A stretch of 41,572 bases of DNA from Caldilineales bacterium (GTDB lineage: Bacteria; Chloroflexota; Anaerolineae; J102). The position numbers and the translations under genes were made by a program. The notes under the pieces were generated by a model. That model ran no database searches. It was given only the letters and a program-made list of their open reading frames with translations, and was not told where the DNA came from. Shown in pieces: positions 9,043 to 17,015 of this stretch (positions are counted from its first letter, which is position 1; every line of letters begins with the position of its first letter). The stretch is from assembly GCA_024102915.1 (NCBI GenBank), contig JAGFJG010000163.1, positions 1 to 41,572 on the forward strand, given 5' to 3'.

Positions 9043-10221
9043 ATGAGAATCACAGCCATTCAAACCGTCATCGTCAACGCCGAAATGCGAAATTGGGTGT
9101 TCGTCAAGGTTGAGACTGATCAGCCCGGTCTGTACGGCTGGGGCGAAGCGTCTTTGGAATGGAAGACAAGAGCGGTAGCGGGTGCAGTGGAAGATTTCGC
9201 CCCGATGTTGGTGGGTGAAGATCCCGAACGCATCGAGTTCCTCTACCAGAAGATGTACCGGCAATCCTTCTGGCGATTGGGGGTGATCGGCATGTCGGCC
9301 ATCTCTGGTATCGAGCAGGCGCTGTGGGATATTCGTGGTAAGGTGTTGGGGCAGCCGGTTTATAAGCTGCTGGGCGGGGCTGTACGTGACAAGGTGCGAA
9401 TGTATACGCATCTTGGCGGCGGGGACATGAAAGCCGTCTACGAAACGCAGCACAGCAACGATCCCCAGGTCTTCGTCGATCGGGCGCTGGCAATGCGTGC
9501 ACAGGGATATTCTGCTATCAAGGTGCTGCTGACTCCCCCGACCGAAAGCCTGAACCCCATCGCCGCTTATCGCTATGCCGAAAGGGTGATGACCGCCTTG
9601 CGTTCTGCCGTTGGCGAAGACATGGATATCATGGTCGATTGTCATGGCCGTCATTTCGCTGGCAACGCCATCGAGTTCTGTCGCGTTCTTGCGCCCTACC
9701 GACCTTATTTCATCGAAGAGCCTGTGCCGCCAGAGAATGTCGATGTGCTGGCCGAAGTGCGCAGAGCCAGCCCTGTTCCCATCGCTACGGGCGAAAGATT
9801 GGTAACTCGCTTTGGGTTTCGTGAAGTCTTCGAGAAACAGGCCTGCCACATCATCCAACCTGATCTTTGTCATTGCGGGGGCTTATGGGAAGCGAAAAAA
9901 ATCGCCGCAATAGCCGAAACCTACTACATGGGGGTCGCTCCGCACAATCCGCTTGGCCCGGTCGCCAACGCCGCCGCCCTGCACTTCGCTCTCAGCACGC
10001 CAAACTTTCTCATCCAGGAAGACATGCTCACCGATGTCCCCTGGCGTTGGGATGTGGTGCAGTCTTCGTTAGAGACCAGAGACGGCTATTGGCTGATCTC
10101 GGACGCCCCTGGCCTGGGCATCGAAGTCGACGAGGATGCGGCAAAGAAGCGCCCCTTCCAACAGGAGGTCATGCACTCTACCACCGTACGCGCCCACGAT
10201 GGCGCCATCCTCGACTGGTGA
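9043..10221 (+). CDS. Mandelate racemase/muconate lactonizing family dehydratase, galactonate dehydratase-like
   Basis: A 392-residue enolase-superfamily enzyme. Probable metal ligands are Asp199 (VDCHGRH), Glu225 (FIEEP) and Glu251 (ATGERL); His201 and His301 (APHNPLGP) are the likely acid/base pair. The spacing 199-201-225-251-301 equals that of the D-galactonate dehydratase group (183-185-209-235-285 in the E. coli enzyme), so dehydration of a six-carbon aldonate to a 2-keto-3-deoxy acid is the best guess. The N-terminal capping domain (1-120) includes GWGEASLEWKT. ATG 9043 is 58 bases after the MBL gene. Substrate stereochemistry cannot be read from the sequence. It is the clearest clue that the operon degrades a sugar by a non-phosphorylating oxidative route. 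Confidence 0.85.
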   Translation: MRITAIQTVIVNAEMRNWVFVKVETDQPGLYGWGEASLEWKTRAVAGAVEDFAPMLVGEDPERIEFLYQKMYRQSFWRLGVIGMSAISGIEQALWDIRGKVLGQPVYKLLGGAVRDKVRMYTHLGGGDMKAVYETQHSNDPQVFVDRALAMRAQGYSAIKVLLTPPTESLNPIAAYRYAERVMTALRSAVGEDMDIMVDCHGRHFAGNAIEFCRVLAPYRPYFIEEPVPPENVDVLAEVRRASPVPIATGERLVTRFGFREVFEKQACHIIQPDLCHCGGLWEAKKIAAIAETYYMGVAPHNPLGPVANAAALHFALSTPNFLIQEDMLTDVPWRWDVVQSSLETRDGYWLISDAPGLGIEVDEDAAKKRPFQQEVMHSTTVRAHDGAILDW

Positions 10222-10297
10222 ACTTATCCCGCAAATCTCAGATTTTTCAACAACCAATTTATGGTAGTCTCCTTGTACAGTGTTGTTATTCGTTTTT

Positions 10298-10364
10298 GCC
10301 ACGAATGGCACGAATTCACACGAATAAAAGACTTCAATTCGTGCTAATTAGTGAAATTTGTGGC
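10298..10364. repeat. Imperfect inverted repeat of CACGAAT words
   Basis: The left arm carries three direct copies of a C-ACGAAT word (CCACGAAT, GCACGAAT, ACACGAAT; 10298-10325). The right arm (10336-10364) carries their inverted and more decayed counterparts (AATTCGTGC, ATTTGTGGC). It lies in the 234-base gap between the dehydratase and the corrinoid gene. Similar ACACGAAT-type intergenic repeats occur in several environmental bacteria. Transcribed, it could fold into an A/U-rich hairpin that partly separates the corrinoid gene from the operon. Confidence 0.55.
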
Positions 10365-10455
10365 TGATTTTCTAATCGGAAATAGATACCAACACTCCAG
10401 AGGGAGACAATCCAATTTATAAGCTACCGCAATCTCTATCCAGGAGCAATTTCAA

Positions 10456-11088
10456 ATGAGTCTTGAATCTATCTACAATGCAGTGCTAAGCGGCAACGCC
10501 CCTTTGGCCAGAACCGAAACCCAGGCTGAACTGGATGCTGGCACTCCTGCCGAAGCCATCCTCAATCAGGCATGTATTCCTGCCATGGCCGAGGTGGGTC
10601 GTCTGTTTGAAGTCGGCGACAAATTCGTGCCCGAAATGCTGATCTCCGCCCGGGCTATGAGCGCTTCGATGGTTTTGCTGAAGCCCTTGCTGGCCGCGGC
10701 TGGCGTCAAACAGATCGGCACGGTCGTCGTCGGTACAGTGGCAGGCGATTTGCACGACATCGGCAAGAATCTGGTGGCGATGATGCTGGAGGGAGCCGGG
10801 TTCAAAATTATCGATCTGGGGACCGATGTATCGCCGCAGAAGTTTGTCGACGCAGTGAAATCTGATTCACCCAATATCGTCGCTATGTCGGCTCTGCTGA
10901 CGACTACGACGAAATCGATCAGCGCCACGATCGAGGCATTGACCGAGGCTGGCCTGCGCAATCAGGTCAAGGTGATGGTGGGCGGTGCGCCTGTCACCCA
11001 AGATTTCGCCGATCGGGTGGGCGCGGATGGTTTCGCCCCCGATGCCGGTAGCGCTGCGCGAAAAGCCAAAGAAATGGTCGCCGCCTGA
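10456..11088 (+). CDS. Cobalamin-binding corrinoid protein of methyltransferase systems (MtaC/MtbC/MttC-like)
   Basis: A 210-residue soluble protein with the two parts of corrinoid methyl carriers: an N-terminal helical cap (about 1-85) with FEVGDKFVPEML, and a C-terminal Rossmann B12-binding domain. The domain has the lower-ligand motif DLHDIG (98-103), in which His100 should coordinate cobalt, followed by SALLTTT and VGGAPVTQDFA at the expected spacing. It carries a methyl group between a substrate-specific methyltransferase and a second methyltransferase, often of URO-D fold. Three URO-D-like genes lie within 8 kb, so a complete transfer unit may be encoded here. GAGCAA is the only upstream purine stretch before ATG 10456. 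No cobalamin riboswitch and no reductive activator gene were seen nearby. Confidence 0.9.
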   Translation: MSLESIYNAVLSGNAPLARTETQAELDAGTPAEAILNQACIPAMAEVGRLFEVGDKFVPEMLISARAMSASMVLLKPLLAAAGVKQIGTVVVGTVAGDLHDIGKNLVAMMLEGAGFKIIDLGTDVSPQKFVDAVKSDSPNIVAMSALLTTTTKSISATIEALTEAGLRNQVKVMVGGAPVTQDFADRVGADGFAPDAGSAARKAKEMVAA

Positions 11089-11132
11089 AATCCGGCAAGA
11101 GCCATTCGCCAAAGTTGTCGACGCCAAGCAAA

Positions 11133-11168
11133 AGAGGCCCTGTGAGAAACTTTTCTCGCAAGGCCTCT
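11133..11168. terminator. Bidirectional terminator between converging operons
   Basis: AGAGGCC (11133-11139) pairs with GGCCTCT (11162-11168), and inside it GAGAAA (11144-11149) pairs with TTTCTC (11152-11157). The hairpin lies between the corrinoid gene (plus) and the permease gene (minus). A TTTT tail follows the stem on the minus strand; the plus side has a weaker T-rich tail (TACTTATTTTA). Confidence 0.75.
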
Positions 11169-11203
11169 ACTTATTTTATGTCGAGGTGGTGGCGGGCCGA
11201 AGT

Positions 11204-12220
11204 TCAGGCCTCACCCTTGCGCGCCCGTTGCATAAACCCTTCTATCCACAAGTCCAATAAAACCGATACGAGGATGACCAGGGCAAAGGCAATGTAAGTA
11301 TATTCGTATGGCAGACGTAGCTGGCCAATCATGTTGTCGACGACGATGATGACCAGCGTCCCCAGAAAAATACCGATCATACTGCCTCGTCCGCCCTGCA
11401 ACGAGCAGCCGCCAACCACCGCTGCTGCCACCGCTTGCAGCTCCCAGCCGAGACCCGCTTGCGACGAGAACGCATTCACCCGTGTCATTTGCAATATTGC
11501 GGCAAATGCGGTCAAAAAACCCACGAGCATAAAACTGATGATCTTGACTCGCCCGATCTGAATGCCCATGGCTCGCGCCGCCTGCTTGTTTGCGCCAGTC
11601 GAATAAATCCAGTTGCCAAACTTACCTCGATCCAGCACAAAGTAGAGAATGATTGCGGCCAGGACAAACCAGAATGCCTGCATGGGAATAACGCCAGCGA
11701 TTTTGCCGCTAAATAACTGTTGAAAAAGCGGATAGTCACTCATCGGTAAGATATAAACTTCACCGGCGGATAATATCTCAGTTAGACCGCGATACGTGAG
11801 CATCATACCCAAAGTGGCGATAAAGGAAACGATATGCGCTCGAACAACGATCGAGCCATTGATAAAGCCGAACAGCGCTCCAGCGGCCAGGGTTATTGCA
11901 GCCGCAATAAAAGGATTTCCAAAGGTGTCGAGCGTTACGGTAAATACGAACGCGCACAGTGCAAGCATGGAACCAATCGATAGATCGAACTCGCCGGCGA
12001 TCATCAAGACCCCCACACCCAAAGCGATGACCCCGAACTCCGCCCCAAATGATAACAGGTTTTGGATATTGGGCAGACCAACGAATGTATGTCTTGGCGT
12101 GAAGATCGCAGCAAATGAGATGAGAAGTATCAGTACTACAAAGACGCCGATACTCCTGAAACGGAATAGAAGATTGCTGCTACTTTCTCGAAAACCGCCA
12201 CTTGCTGTCGTTTCTACCAT
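11204..12220 (-). CDS. Sugar ABC transporter permease, RbsC type (second transporter)
   Basis: A 338-residue BPD_transp_2 membrane protein. Family signs are GVGVLMIAGEFDLSIGSML, SFIATLGMMLTYRG, the STGANKQAARAMGIQIG loop and LQAVAAAVVGGCSLQGGRGS. The GEFDLSIGS form and the STGAN loop differ from the permeases of the first transporter (GGLDLSVGS, SIGGN) and match the other minus-strand permease, so the two systems come from different subfamilies. It is the last gene of the minus-strand operon, five bases after the ATPase stop, and its end faces the shared terminator at 11133-11168. Confidence 0.9.
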   Translation of the reverse strand: MVETTASGGFRESSSNLLFRFRSIGVFVVLILLISFAAIFTPRHTFVGLPNIQNLLSFGAEFGVIALGVGVLMIAGEFDLSIGSMLALCAFVFTVTLDTFGNPFIAAAITLAAGALFGFINGSIVVRAHIVSFIATLGMMLTYRGLTEILSAGEVYILPMSDYPLFQQLFSGKIAGVIPMQAFWFVLAAIILYFVLDRGKFGNWIYSTGANKQAARAMGIQIGRVKIISFMLVGFLTAFAAILQMTRVNAFSSQAGLGWELQAVAAAVVGGCSLQGGRGSMIGIFLGTLVIIVVDNMIGQLRLPYEYTYIAFALVILVSVLLDLWIEGFMQRARKGEA

Positions 12221-12225
12221 GGCCG

Positions 12226-12984
12226 CTAGTCTCCGTACGTACCCCTGACAATGATGTCGGATAATTCGTCAACATTGGTGTTTCTTGTTGCAATGTCGGC
12301 GATCTTCGTGCCATGAGCGATGACGACGATTCGATCCGCTACATCGAATACATGATGCAGCGTATGGGTGATGAAGATCACCGAGACGCCCTCGCTTCGC
12401 AAATGGCGTACGAATTCCAAGACTTCGCGCACTTCTTTGACAGCCAGTGCAATGGTAGGCTCGTCCAGGATTACCAATTTGGCTTTGAAGTGAATAACGC
12501 GGGCAATGGCGACCCCCTGGCGTTGCCCGCCGGATAGCGTGCCAACCAGAGTATCGGTCGAACGAATCTTCAGCCCAAGACCCGTTAAAGCCTCCATGCT
12601 CTGCCTTGCCATCGTCTTTCGGTCCATTAGCCCCAACACGGTTGTCGGTTCACGCCCCATGAAGATATTGCGGGCAATAGAGAGTTGCGGCGCCAGGGCC
12701 TGATCCTGGTAAACAGTCTCAATGCCTAAGGCTCTGGATTCATGAGGCGACTTGATATTCACTGGTTGCCCTTCCAGGAGAATCTGCCCTTCATCCGCCT
12801 GATGGTAACCTGAGATAACCTTAATGAGCGTTGATTTGCCGGCGCCATTGTCGCCGCACAGGCCCACGACTTCGCCATACCCTATATCGAAATCGATGCC
12901 ACGCAAGGCTTGTACTCTGCCAAATGATTTGTGAATATTCGTCATCTGCAGCAGCGGCTGCGCGTAGTTTGACTGATCAGACAT
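12226..12984 (-). CDS. Sugar ABC transporter ATP-binding protein, single-domain FrcA type
   Basis: A 252-residue ATPase with only one ABC domain, unlike the fused 507-residue protein of the first transporter. Walker A GDNGAGKST is at 44-52, the signature is LSGGQRQ, Walker B is KLVILDEPTIAL and the switch His is in VIFITHTLHH. Two copies should act together under a heterodimer of the flanking permeases. This arrangement resembles fructose/ribose-type FrcA systems. The gene lies between the two permease genes with short spacers (50 and 5 bases), so the three form one transcript with the binding protein. Confidence 0.9.
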   Translation of the reverse strand: MSDQSNYAQPLLQMTNIHKSFGRVQALRGIDFDIGYGEVVGLCGDNGAGKSTLIKVISGYHQADEGQILLEGQPVNIKSPHESRALGIETVYQDQALAPQLSIARNIFMGREPTTVLGLMDRKTMARQSMEALTGLGLKIRSTDTLVGTLSGGQRQGVAIARVIHFKAKLVILDEPTIALAVKEVREVLEFVRHLRSEGVSVIFITHTLHHVFDVADRIVVIAHGTKIADIATRNTNVDELSDIIVRGTYGD

Positions 12985-13034
12985 GGATCATTCACCCTGG
13001 ATTGCAATGGGATGGAATTCGGCAGCGACGGTGG

Positions 13035-14024
13035 TTACTCAGCCGCATACCCTCGATTGGTCAGATTGTTGATGATGACAAACAGGATAACGGCGATACC
13101 GATAAAGGTGTTTATACCAAACACAGGCACCTGCATCAGAATCAGGCCGTTGTCAATAATCTGGATGATAAAGACGCCTAGAGCGATACCGAGCATTGTG
13201 CCGACACCGCCCCGCAACGATACGCCGCCCACCACAACTGCTGCAATCGCCCGCAACTCAAAACCGTTTCCCTGTGTAGCTGCGAACGAACCCAGGCGTG
13301 TCGCCTGCATGATTGCGGCAAAAGCGCAGAGCGAACCCAAGATCATAAAGCAGACGATCTTTGTCATATTCACTCGCACGCCCATGGCTTTGGCAGCATC
13401 GACGTTAGCGCCCGTCGAGTATATCCAGTTACCAAACTTGCTGAGATGTAGGATAACGCCAAGCACGATCGCAATTGTCAGATACCAGATAAACTGCATT
13501 GGTATGGGGCCAATTTGTCCAGTAAGCAATTGGGCGAAAGACGAATCTTTGGGGATCCAGCGCAAGATGCTAATCGGCATCAGGCCGCTTACGACATAGA
13601 GTACGCCTCGCCAAAACATCAATGTCGCCAGTGTGATGATAAAGGAGGGTAAGCCTGTTCGCACCACCAATACGCCATTGAGCAAGCCCAAAAGCGCGCC
13701 AAATGGTATTACGATAAGAAAAGCGAGGAAAGGATTGAGGCCGAAGATCAATAACTGCGCAAAAATGTACGATGAAAACGGTAAAATCGCAGCCACAGAC
13801 AGATCGAACTCGCCAGCGATCATCAGGATTCCAACGCCCAGCGCCACGACCCCAAGATCCGGTGCGAGTTTGGCCATAGCCGCCAGATTTCTGGGATCGG
13901 TGAATCTGTGTTCAGGCGAGAAGAGCCAAAATATGAAAAACACCCCCAGGAAAGCGAGAGGCGTGCTCAGCGTGCCGAGGTTGAGTTGCATCCATGTTCG
14001 GTTTTGCAGGGAGTTTCCGCTCAT
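13035..14024 (-). CDS. Sugar ABC transporter permease, RbsC type (second transporter, first permease)
   Basis: A 329-residue membrane protein of the BPD_transp_2 family with GVGILMIAGEFDLSVAAIL, SFIITLATLMFWRG, STGANVDAAKAMGVRVN and LRAIAAVVVGGVSLRGG. The start is set at the ATG at 14024 (MSGNSLQNR); the frame stays open to 14084, but that part is made of the intergenic hairpin. The usual Gly after DLS (DLSIGS) is replaced here by VAA, a small departure near the conserved permease motif. It probably dimerises with the permease at 11204-12220. Confidence 0.88.
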   Translation of the reverse strand: MSGNSLQNRTWMQLNLGTLSTPLAFLGVFFIFWLFSPEHRFTDPRNLAAMAKLAPDLGVVALGVGILMIAGEFDLSVAAILPFSSYIFAQLLIFGLNPFLAFLIVIPFGALLGLLNGVLVVRTGLPSFIITLATLMFWRGVLYVVSGLMPISILRWIPKDSSFAQLLTGQIGPIPMQFIWYLTIAIVLGVILHLSKFGNWIYSTGANVDAAKAMGVRVNMTKIVCFMILGSLCAFAAIMQATRLGSFAATQGNGFELRAIAAVVVGGVSLRGGVGTMLGIALGVFIIQIIDNGLILMQVPVFGINTFIGIAVILFVIINNLTNRGYAAE

Positions 14025-14049
14025 TGAGGCTCGCCAGTTCTTTGTGGGA

Positions 14050-14076
14050 AGAGGGCAGGCGTCTTGCCTGCCCTCT
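14050..14076 (-). terminator. Hairpin after the second binding-protein gene
   Basis: A perfect 11-bp inverted repeat (AGAGGGCAGGC, 14050-14060, with 14066-14076) around a 5-base loop sits between the binding-protein stop and the permease start. It lacks a T-run. It shares the GGGCAGGC core with the hairpin at 344-374, which has the same position in the first transporter operon. Confidence 0.7.
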
Positions 14077-14104
14077 AACGTCATTGGGTGAGACGACTAT
14101 TGGT

Positions 14105-15151
14105 TTAGCGGTATGTACCCGAGAGTTCTTCGATCAGACCAAGGTTGTCCTTGGTGATCAAGTAACCGCCGGTATCGATGTTCGGGGTTAATCCAAACTC
14201 GTTGAGCAGATACAGGGTTGAGATAGCATGATAACCCTGCAGGTACTGCTGTTGATCGATAGAAGCGATCAGATAGTCATCCTTGAGACCTTGGACGGTG
14301 CCGGGCGCCGCATCGAAGCCTCCGGCATACACTGCGCCAGGATCAAAGCCGGCATTGGCGAGGGATGTAGCCAGGCGATCTGTAACGATGCCGCCGGCGC
14401 CGAACATGAAGGTGACATCAGGGTTTGCCAGAAGGTATGCGGTGATGCGTTCCTCGGCCTTGGTCATCTCGATGCCGCCAGCATCGATGATATCCACCTC
14501 GGAAGTGACGCCGAATTCATCGAGGGCATCCTGGATACCGGAGAGCCGGACAGTTGCATAGGCTGCGGTGGGCACTTCCGCCGAAAAACCAACCTTGGCA
14601 TTGGCAAGGTCTACGCCGGCATCTTTAGCCTTGGACAGAACGGCCAACCCGAGCATGTAACCGGCTCGACGCTCGTTCTGGCCGATATACGCCAGGCGTG
14701 CGTTACCCGCCGGACCCTGAGTATCGTCGTTATTGATGCCGATAACCGGGATCCCTGCCGCCAGAGCATCCTCCACCGGTTTGTCCCAGGCTTCGTCGTT
14801 GTTGATTACCAGGGCGATGCCATCCGGTTGGCTGGCCACGGCTTCCTGAAATGCCTGCTGTTGATTGGCCAGGTCACTGCCTGCCAGATCGATCACGGCT
14901 CGAACGCCATACAGGGCGGCAGCGTCCTCCATGCCCTGCTTGACAACGGCCCAGAAGGGGTCATCACCGCCGTGAGTCACCAGGCGGAAGTAGTATTCCT
15001 TCCCGGCTTCTTGTGCTGCCGGCGCGGGGCCTTCGGTCTCGCTAGGCGCTTCGGTTGCGGGCGCTTCAGCAGGTGCAGCAGGGGCGGCCACACAGCCAGC
15101 AAGCAGCGCGAGCATCATCACGCCAATGACAATGAGAATCAGCTTTTTCAT
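14105..15151 (-). CDS. Sugar ABC transporter substrate-binding lipoprotein
   Basis: A 348-residue receptor of the periplasmic-binding-protein type 1 (RbsB-like) family. The N-terminus is a lipoprotein signal with lipobox LLAGC (Cys20), followed by an Ala/Pro/Glu-rich linker (about 21-50). The mature part starts with YYFRLVTHGGDDPFW, and the ligand-loop regions DGIALVINND, PVIGINNDD and YAGGFDAAPGTVQGLK are in family order. ATG 15151 is preceded by GGAGG (15159-15163, seven bases away), so the longer open frame to 15181 is not used. It is the receptor for the permease/ATPase set encoded downstream. The ligand is unknown, but the URO-D-like gene upstream in the same operon suggests a substrate related to that of the first system. 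Confidence 0.9.
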   Translation of the reverse strand: MKKLILIVIGVMMLALLAGCVAAPAAPAEAPATEAPSETEGPAPAAQEAGKEYYFRLVTHGGDDPFWAVVKQGMEDAAALYGVRAVIDLAGSDLANQQQAFQEAVASQPDGIALVINNDEAWDKPVEDALAAGIPVIGINNDDTQGPAGNARLAYIGQNERRAGYMLGLAVLSKAKDAGVDLANAKVGFSAEVPTAAYATVRLSGIQDALDEFGVTSEVDIIDAGGIEMTKAEERITAYLLANPDVTFMFGAGGIVTDRLATSLANAGFDPGAVYAGGFDAAPGTVQGLKDDYLIASIDQQQYLQGYHAISTLYLLNEFGLTPNIDTGGYLITKDNLGLIEELSGTYR

Positions 15152-15238
15152 TTGACATCCTCCGATGAAATGAGAGAGCAAAAGGTGAATCGATGTTGAG
15201 GGCGAATTTTTTGAAATGTTTGTGGGATGATCTGTCCT

Positions 15239-15299
15239 TCAAGCTGTTTTGTTTACACTGCGTCGACAGCTTGACATCGTTAGTTCATCTTCACCTCCT
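15239..15299 (-). promoter_or_regulatory. Leader with a strong ribosome site and minimal ORFs ahead of the binding-protein gene
   Basis: Within the 217-base gap between the URO-D-like gene and the binding-protein gene, the minus strand shows AGGAGGTG (15292-15299), five bases from AGGAGG to an ATG at 15288. That frame is only ATG-AAC-TAA. A second ATG at 15277 opens a 12-codon frame ending at 15239. AAGCTGT (15241-15247) and ACAGCTT (15266-15272) can pair over it. This may be a translational leader or stalling element; it may also be a decayed gene start. Confidence 0.3.
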
Positions 15300-15368
15300 A
15301 AACTTAGGATCATCAATGTTGGAGTTGCACCTCATGGGGAATTCAGGGGCCAAAATGCGAATTGAACG

Positions 15369-16721
15369 CTAAGAGAGTCTGTCCGCCTCCTCCCCGGCAA
15401 TCCTGCACCAGCAAATCACATTTTGGGGATTGTTGCCGATGGTGTGGTTGTCTTTCATAATAATCTCCACTCTACAATCTCGGGTTTCGCGCAGCGCCTG
15501 CCGCAGTTCGGTGCGCACCCTGTCCTCATCCAAGACCGGTGTAGCCAGAACGCCCGGATGCGGTTTCATCGAGAATATGTATTTATTCCCTAGCCTTTCG
15601 GCCATTTGGGAGATATTCGCCCAGGGTGAGATCGAGACGCGCCGCAGGCGCGGGATCTGCGAAACGATGTGCCAACGTGAGTCGAGTGGTTCGCAACAAC
15701 CATAACAGTTCAGGCCAAAGCGTTCGAGGATCGGCAACTGGTAGGGGAAGATGAACTCCGCAAACATCTGGGGCGAGATGCCAACTGTTTCCTGGCTTTC
15801 AGCAAATCCCCACATGTCGCGGGTGCGCACCTGACCATTAAAATCATCCGCCGGAAGTTCCGTGGTCCAGCCCAAGCCGCCAGAACCGACGTATGCGCCG
15901 TCGTTGTTCAGGCTTAGTAGTTCGTTCCGTTCGAGGAAATCCAGCAAAGCGAGTGTCCCGTCGCGCATAAACGCCATGAGACGGTGCACCAGTTCGGGGT
16001 TATCGATCAGGTCAAACATAAACGGCTGAAGCCCGCGCAAGAAAGCGACACGCATGGTCATACCCAACGACCACCACCAGTTCGTCCGTAATTGGACGGT
16101 GAGCAGATCACCCAGGGTTTCTTCCGCCAACTCCGCCAGATGATGCGTTGCAGGCCAGTCCACCTTGATGGTCGGATAATGGAGTCGCGCTAAGTCATCT
16201 TCCGATTTCAGGGGGGAATGCCAGTGATAAGAGCCGCCGTTCTCGCCCCCGATCAATGTCTCCTTCAGGCCCCACTCTTCCAACCCGCCCGTATGAATGT
16301 GAAATACATTGAAGAACGGTTCAACCGTGTAATCGTCACCCATCGACTCGCCCCAAAAAATCTCCTTTCGCAAGTGCATCTCCCAGCGTCTTGCAAGTTG
16401 ACTGCGACATTCGAGGCTGTTCGGCGGAATGATCTCGTTCCAACCATTTTCCGGGTCGCAAAAAACTACAGGCCGAGTGACATCAAGTCGATTATGATTC
16501 AACCAGAGTCGGCGCTTTGCGTCTTCAATCGGCCGCACCGCCAATTCCCCGACCTTCCCGGCCAAATAACGCAGGATCGTACGTTCCGATTGTTCGATCC
16601 GCAGTTCGGCGGGCTGCTGCAAAGCCTGGGATACGGACGCGTCGTACCGTGTTTGTATAGCGGCAATATCGGCTTGTGGCAGAGACGCCAATTCAGTAAG
16701 TTGCGTGTCAACTGTATCCAA
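15369..16721 (-). CDS. Uroporphyrinogen decarboxylase-like protein, long divergent form
   Basis: A 450-residue soluble protein, longer than ordinary URO-D (about 350). It belongs to a URO-D-fold branch of unknown activity: an extra N-terminal helical region (1-75), then WNEIIPPNSLECRS, VFHIHTGGLEEWGLKE, and a barrel core with NCYGCCEPLDSRW (about 338-350) where related methyltransferases carry metal ligands. The end has KDNHTIGNNPQ and a further Cys pair (VICWCRIA), so several Cys/His residues could form a metal site. The start is TTG 16721, with GGAG (16731-16734) nine bases ahead. It is first in the minus-strand operon that also encodes the second sugar importer. Methyl transfer from an imported methylated compound is a reasonable guess, not a proven role. 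Confidence 0.72.
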   Translation of the reverse strand: MDTVDTQLTELASLPQADIAAIQTRYDASVSQALQQPAELRIEQSERTILRYLAGKVGELAVRPIEDAKRRLWLNHNRLDVTRPVVFCDPENGWNEIIPPNSLECRSQLARRWEMHLRKEIFWGESMGDDYTVEPFFNVFHIHTGGLEEWGLKETLIGGENGGSYHWHSPLKSEDDLARLHYPTIKVDWPATHHLAELAEETLGDLLTVQLRTNWWWSLGMTMRVAFLRGLQPFMFDLIDNPELVHRLMAFMRDGTLALLDFLERNELLSLNNDGAYVGSGGLGWTTELPADDFNGQVRTRDMWGFAESQETVGISPQMFAEFIFPYQLPILERFGLNCYGCCEPLDSRWHIVSQIPRLRRVSISPWANISQMAERLGNKYIFSMKPHPGVLATPVLDEDRVRTELRQALRETRDCRVEIIMKDNHTIGNNPQNVICWCRIAGEEADRLS

Positions 16722-16800
16722 CTTGATGATCTCCGTCGATCAGCCTGCACTGCGAAAAGCCAGCATTCTGCAGCGCGCGATGAATCCACGAACTTAATCA

Positions 16801-16829
16801 GAGTACTTGTAAGTTAGCTTCCTGTCAAA
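16801..16829 (-). promoter_or_regulatory. Candidate sigma-70 promoter of the minus-strand transporter operon
   Basis: On the minus strand a perfect TTGACA (16824-16829) is followed after 17 bases by TACTCT (16801-16806), a weak -10. The start would lie about 70 bases before TTG 16721. The 294-base divergent gap (16722-17015) holds no gene. Confidence 0.4.
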
Positions 16830-16881
16830 TCTATTACGCATCGTAAGCTGTGTAACATTTTTAGATAAATTCGAGGTTCTG

Positions 16882-16887
16882 TATAAT
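16882..16887 (+). promoter_or_regulatory. Candidate -10 box for the divergent URO-D-like gene
   Basis: A perfect TATAAT stands about 130 bases before ATG 17016 in the divergent gap. The -35 position has only a poor match (TTTTAG), so the call is weak or implies an activator. Confidence 0.3.
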
Positions 16888-17015
16888 TGCGCTGGCGGTA
16901 ATAAGCATTCCATTGTTGGTCGGTTTTTACGAAATTATCGCTACTGAAGCACCGCTCTCATCGCTTAGTCTTCACACCGTAGGTCTCCATCTTCTATCTC
17001 ACCTCGGAGGCGGAA

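Noticed and set aside
10222..10455. Cobalamin riboswitch before the corrinoid gene
   Set aside because: No B12-box-like conserved segment was recognised; the gap contains the CACGAAT repeat instead.
14228..15199. 323-codon plus-strand frame opposite the second sugar-binding protein
   Set aside because: The minus strand encodes a complete lipoprotein receptor with signal, lipobox and ribosome site; the antisense frame is a shadow.
16218..16817. 199-codon plus-strand frame opposite the long URO-D-like gene
   Set aside because: It overlaps the coding start and promoter of the minus-strand gene and lacks a ribosome site or domain.
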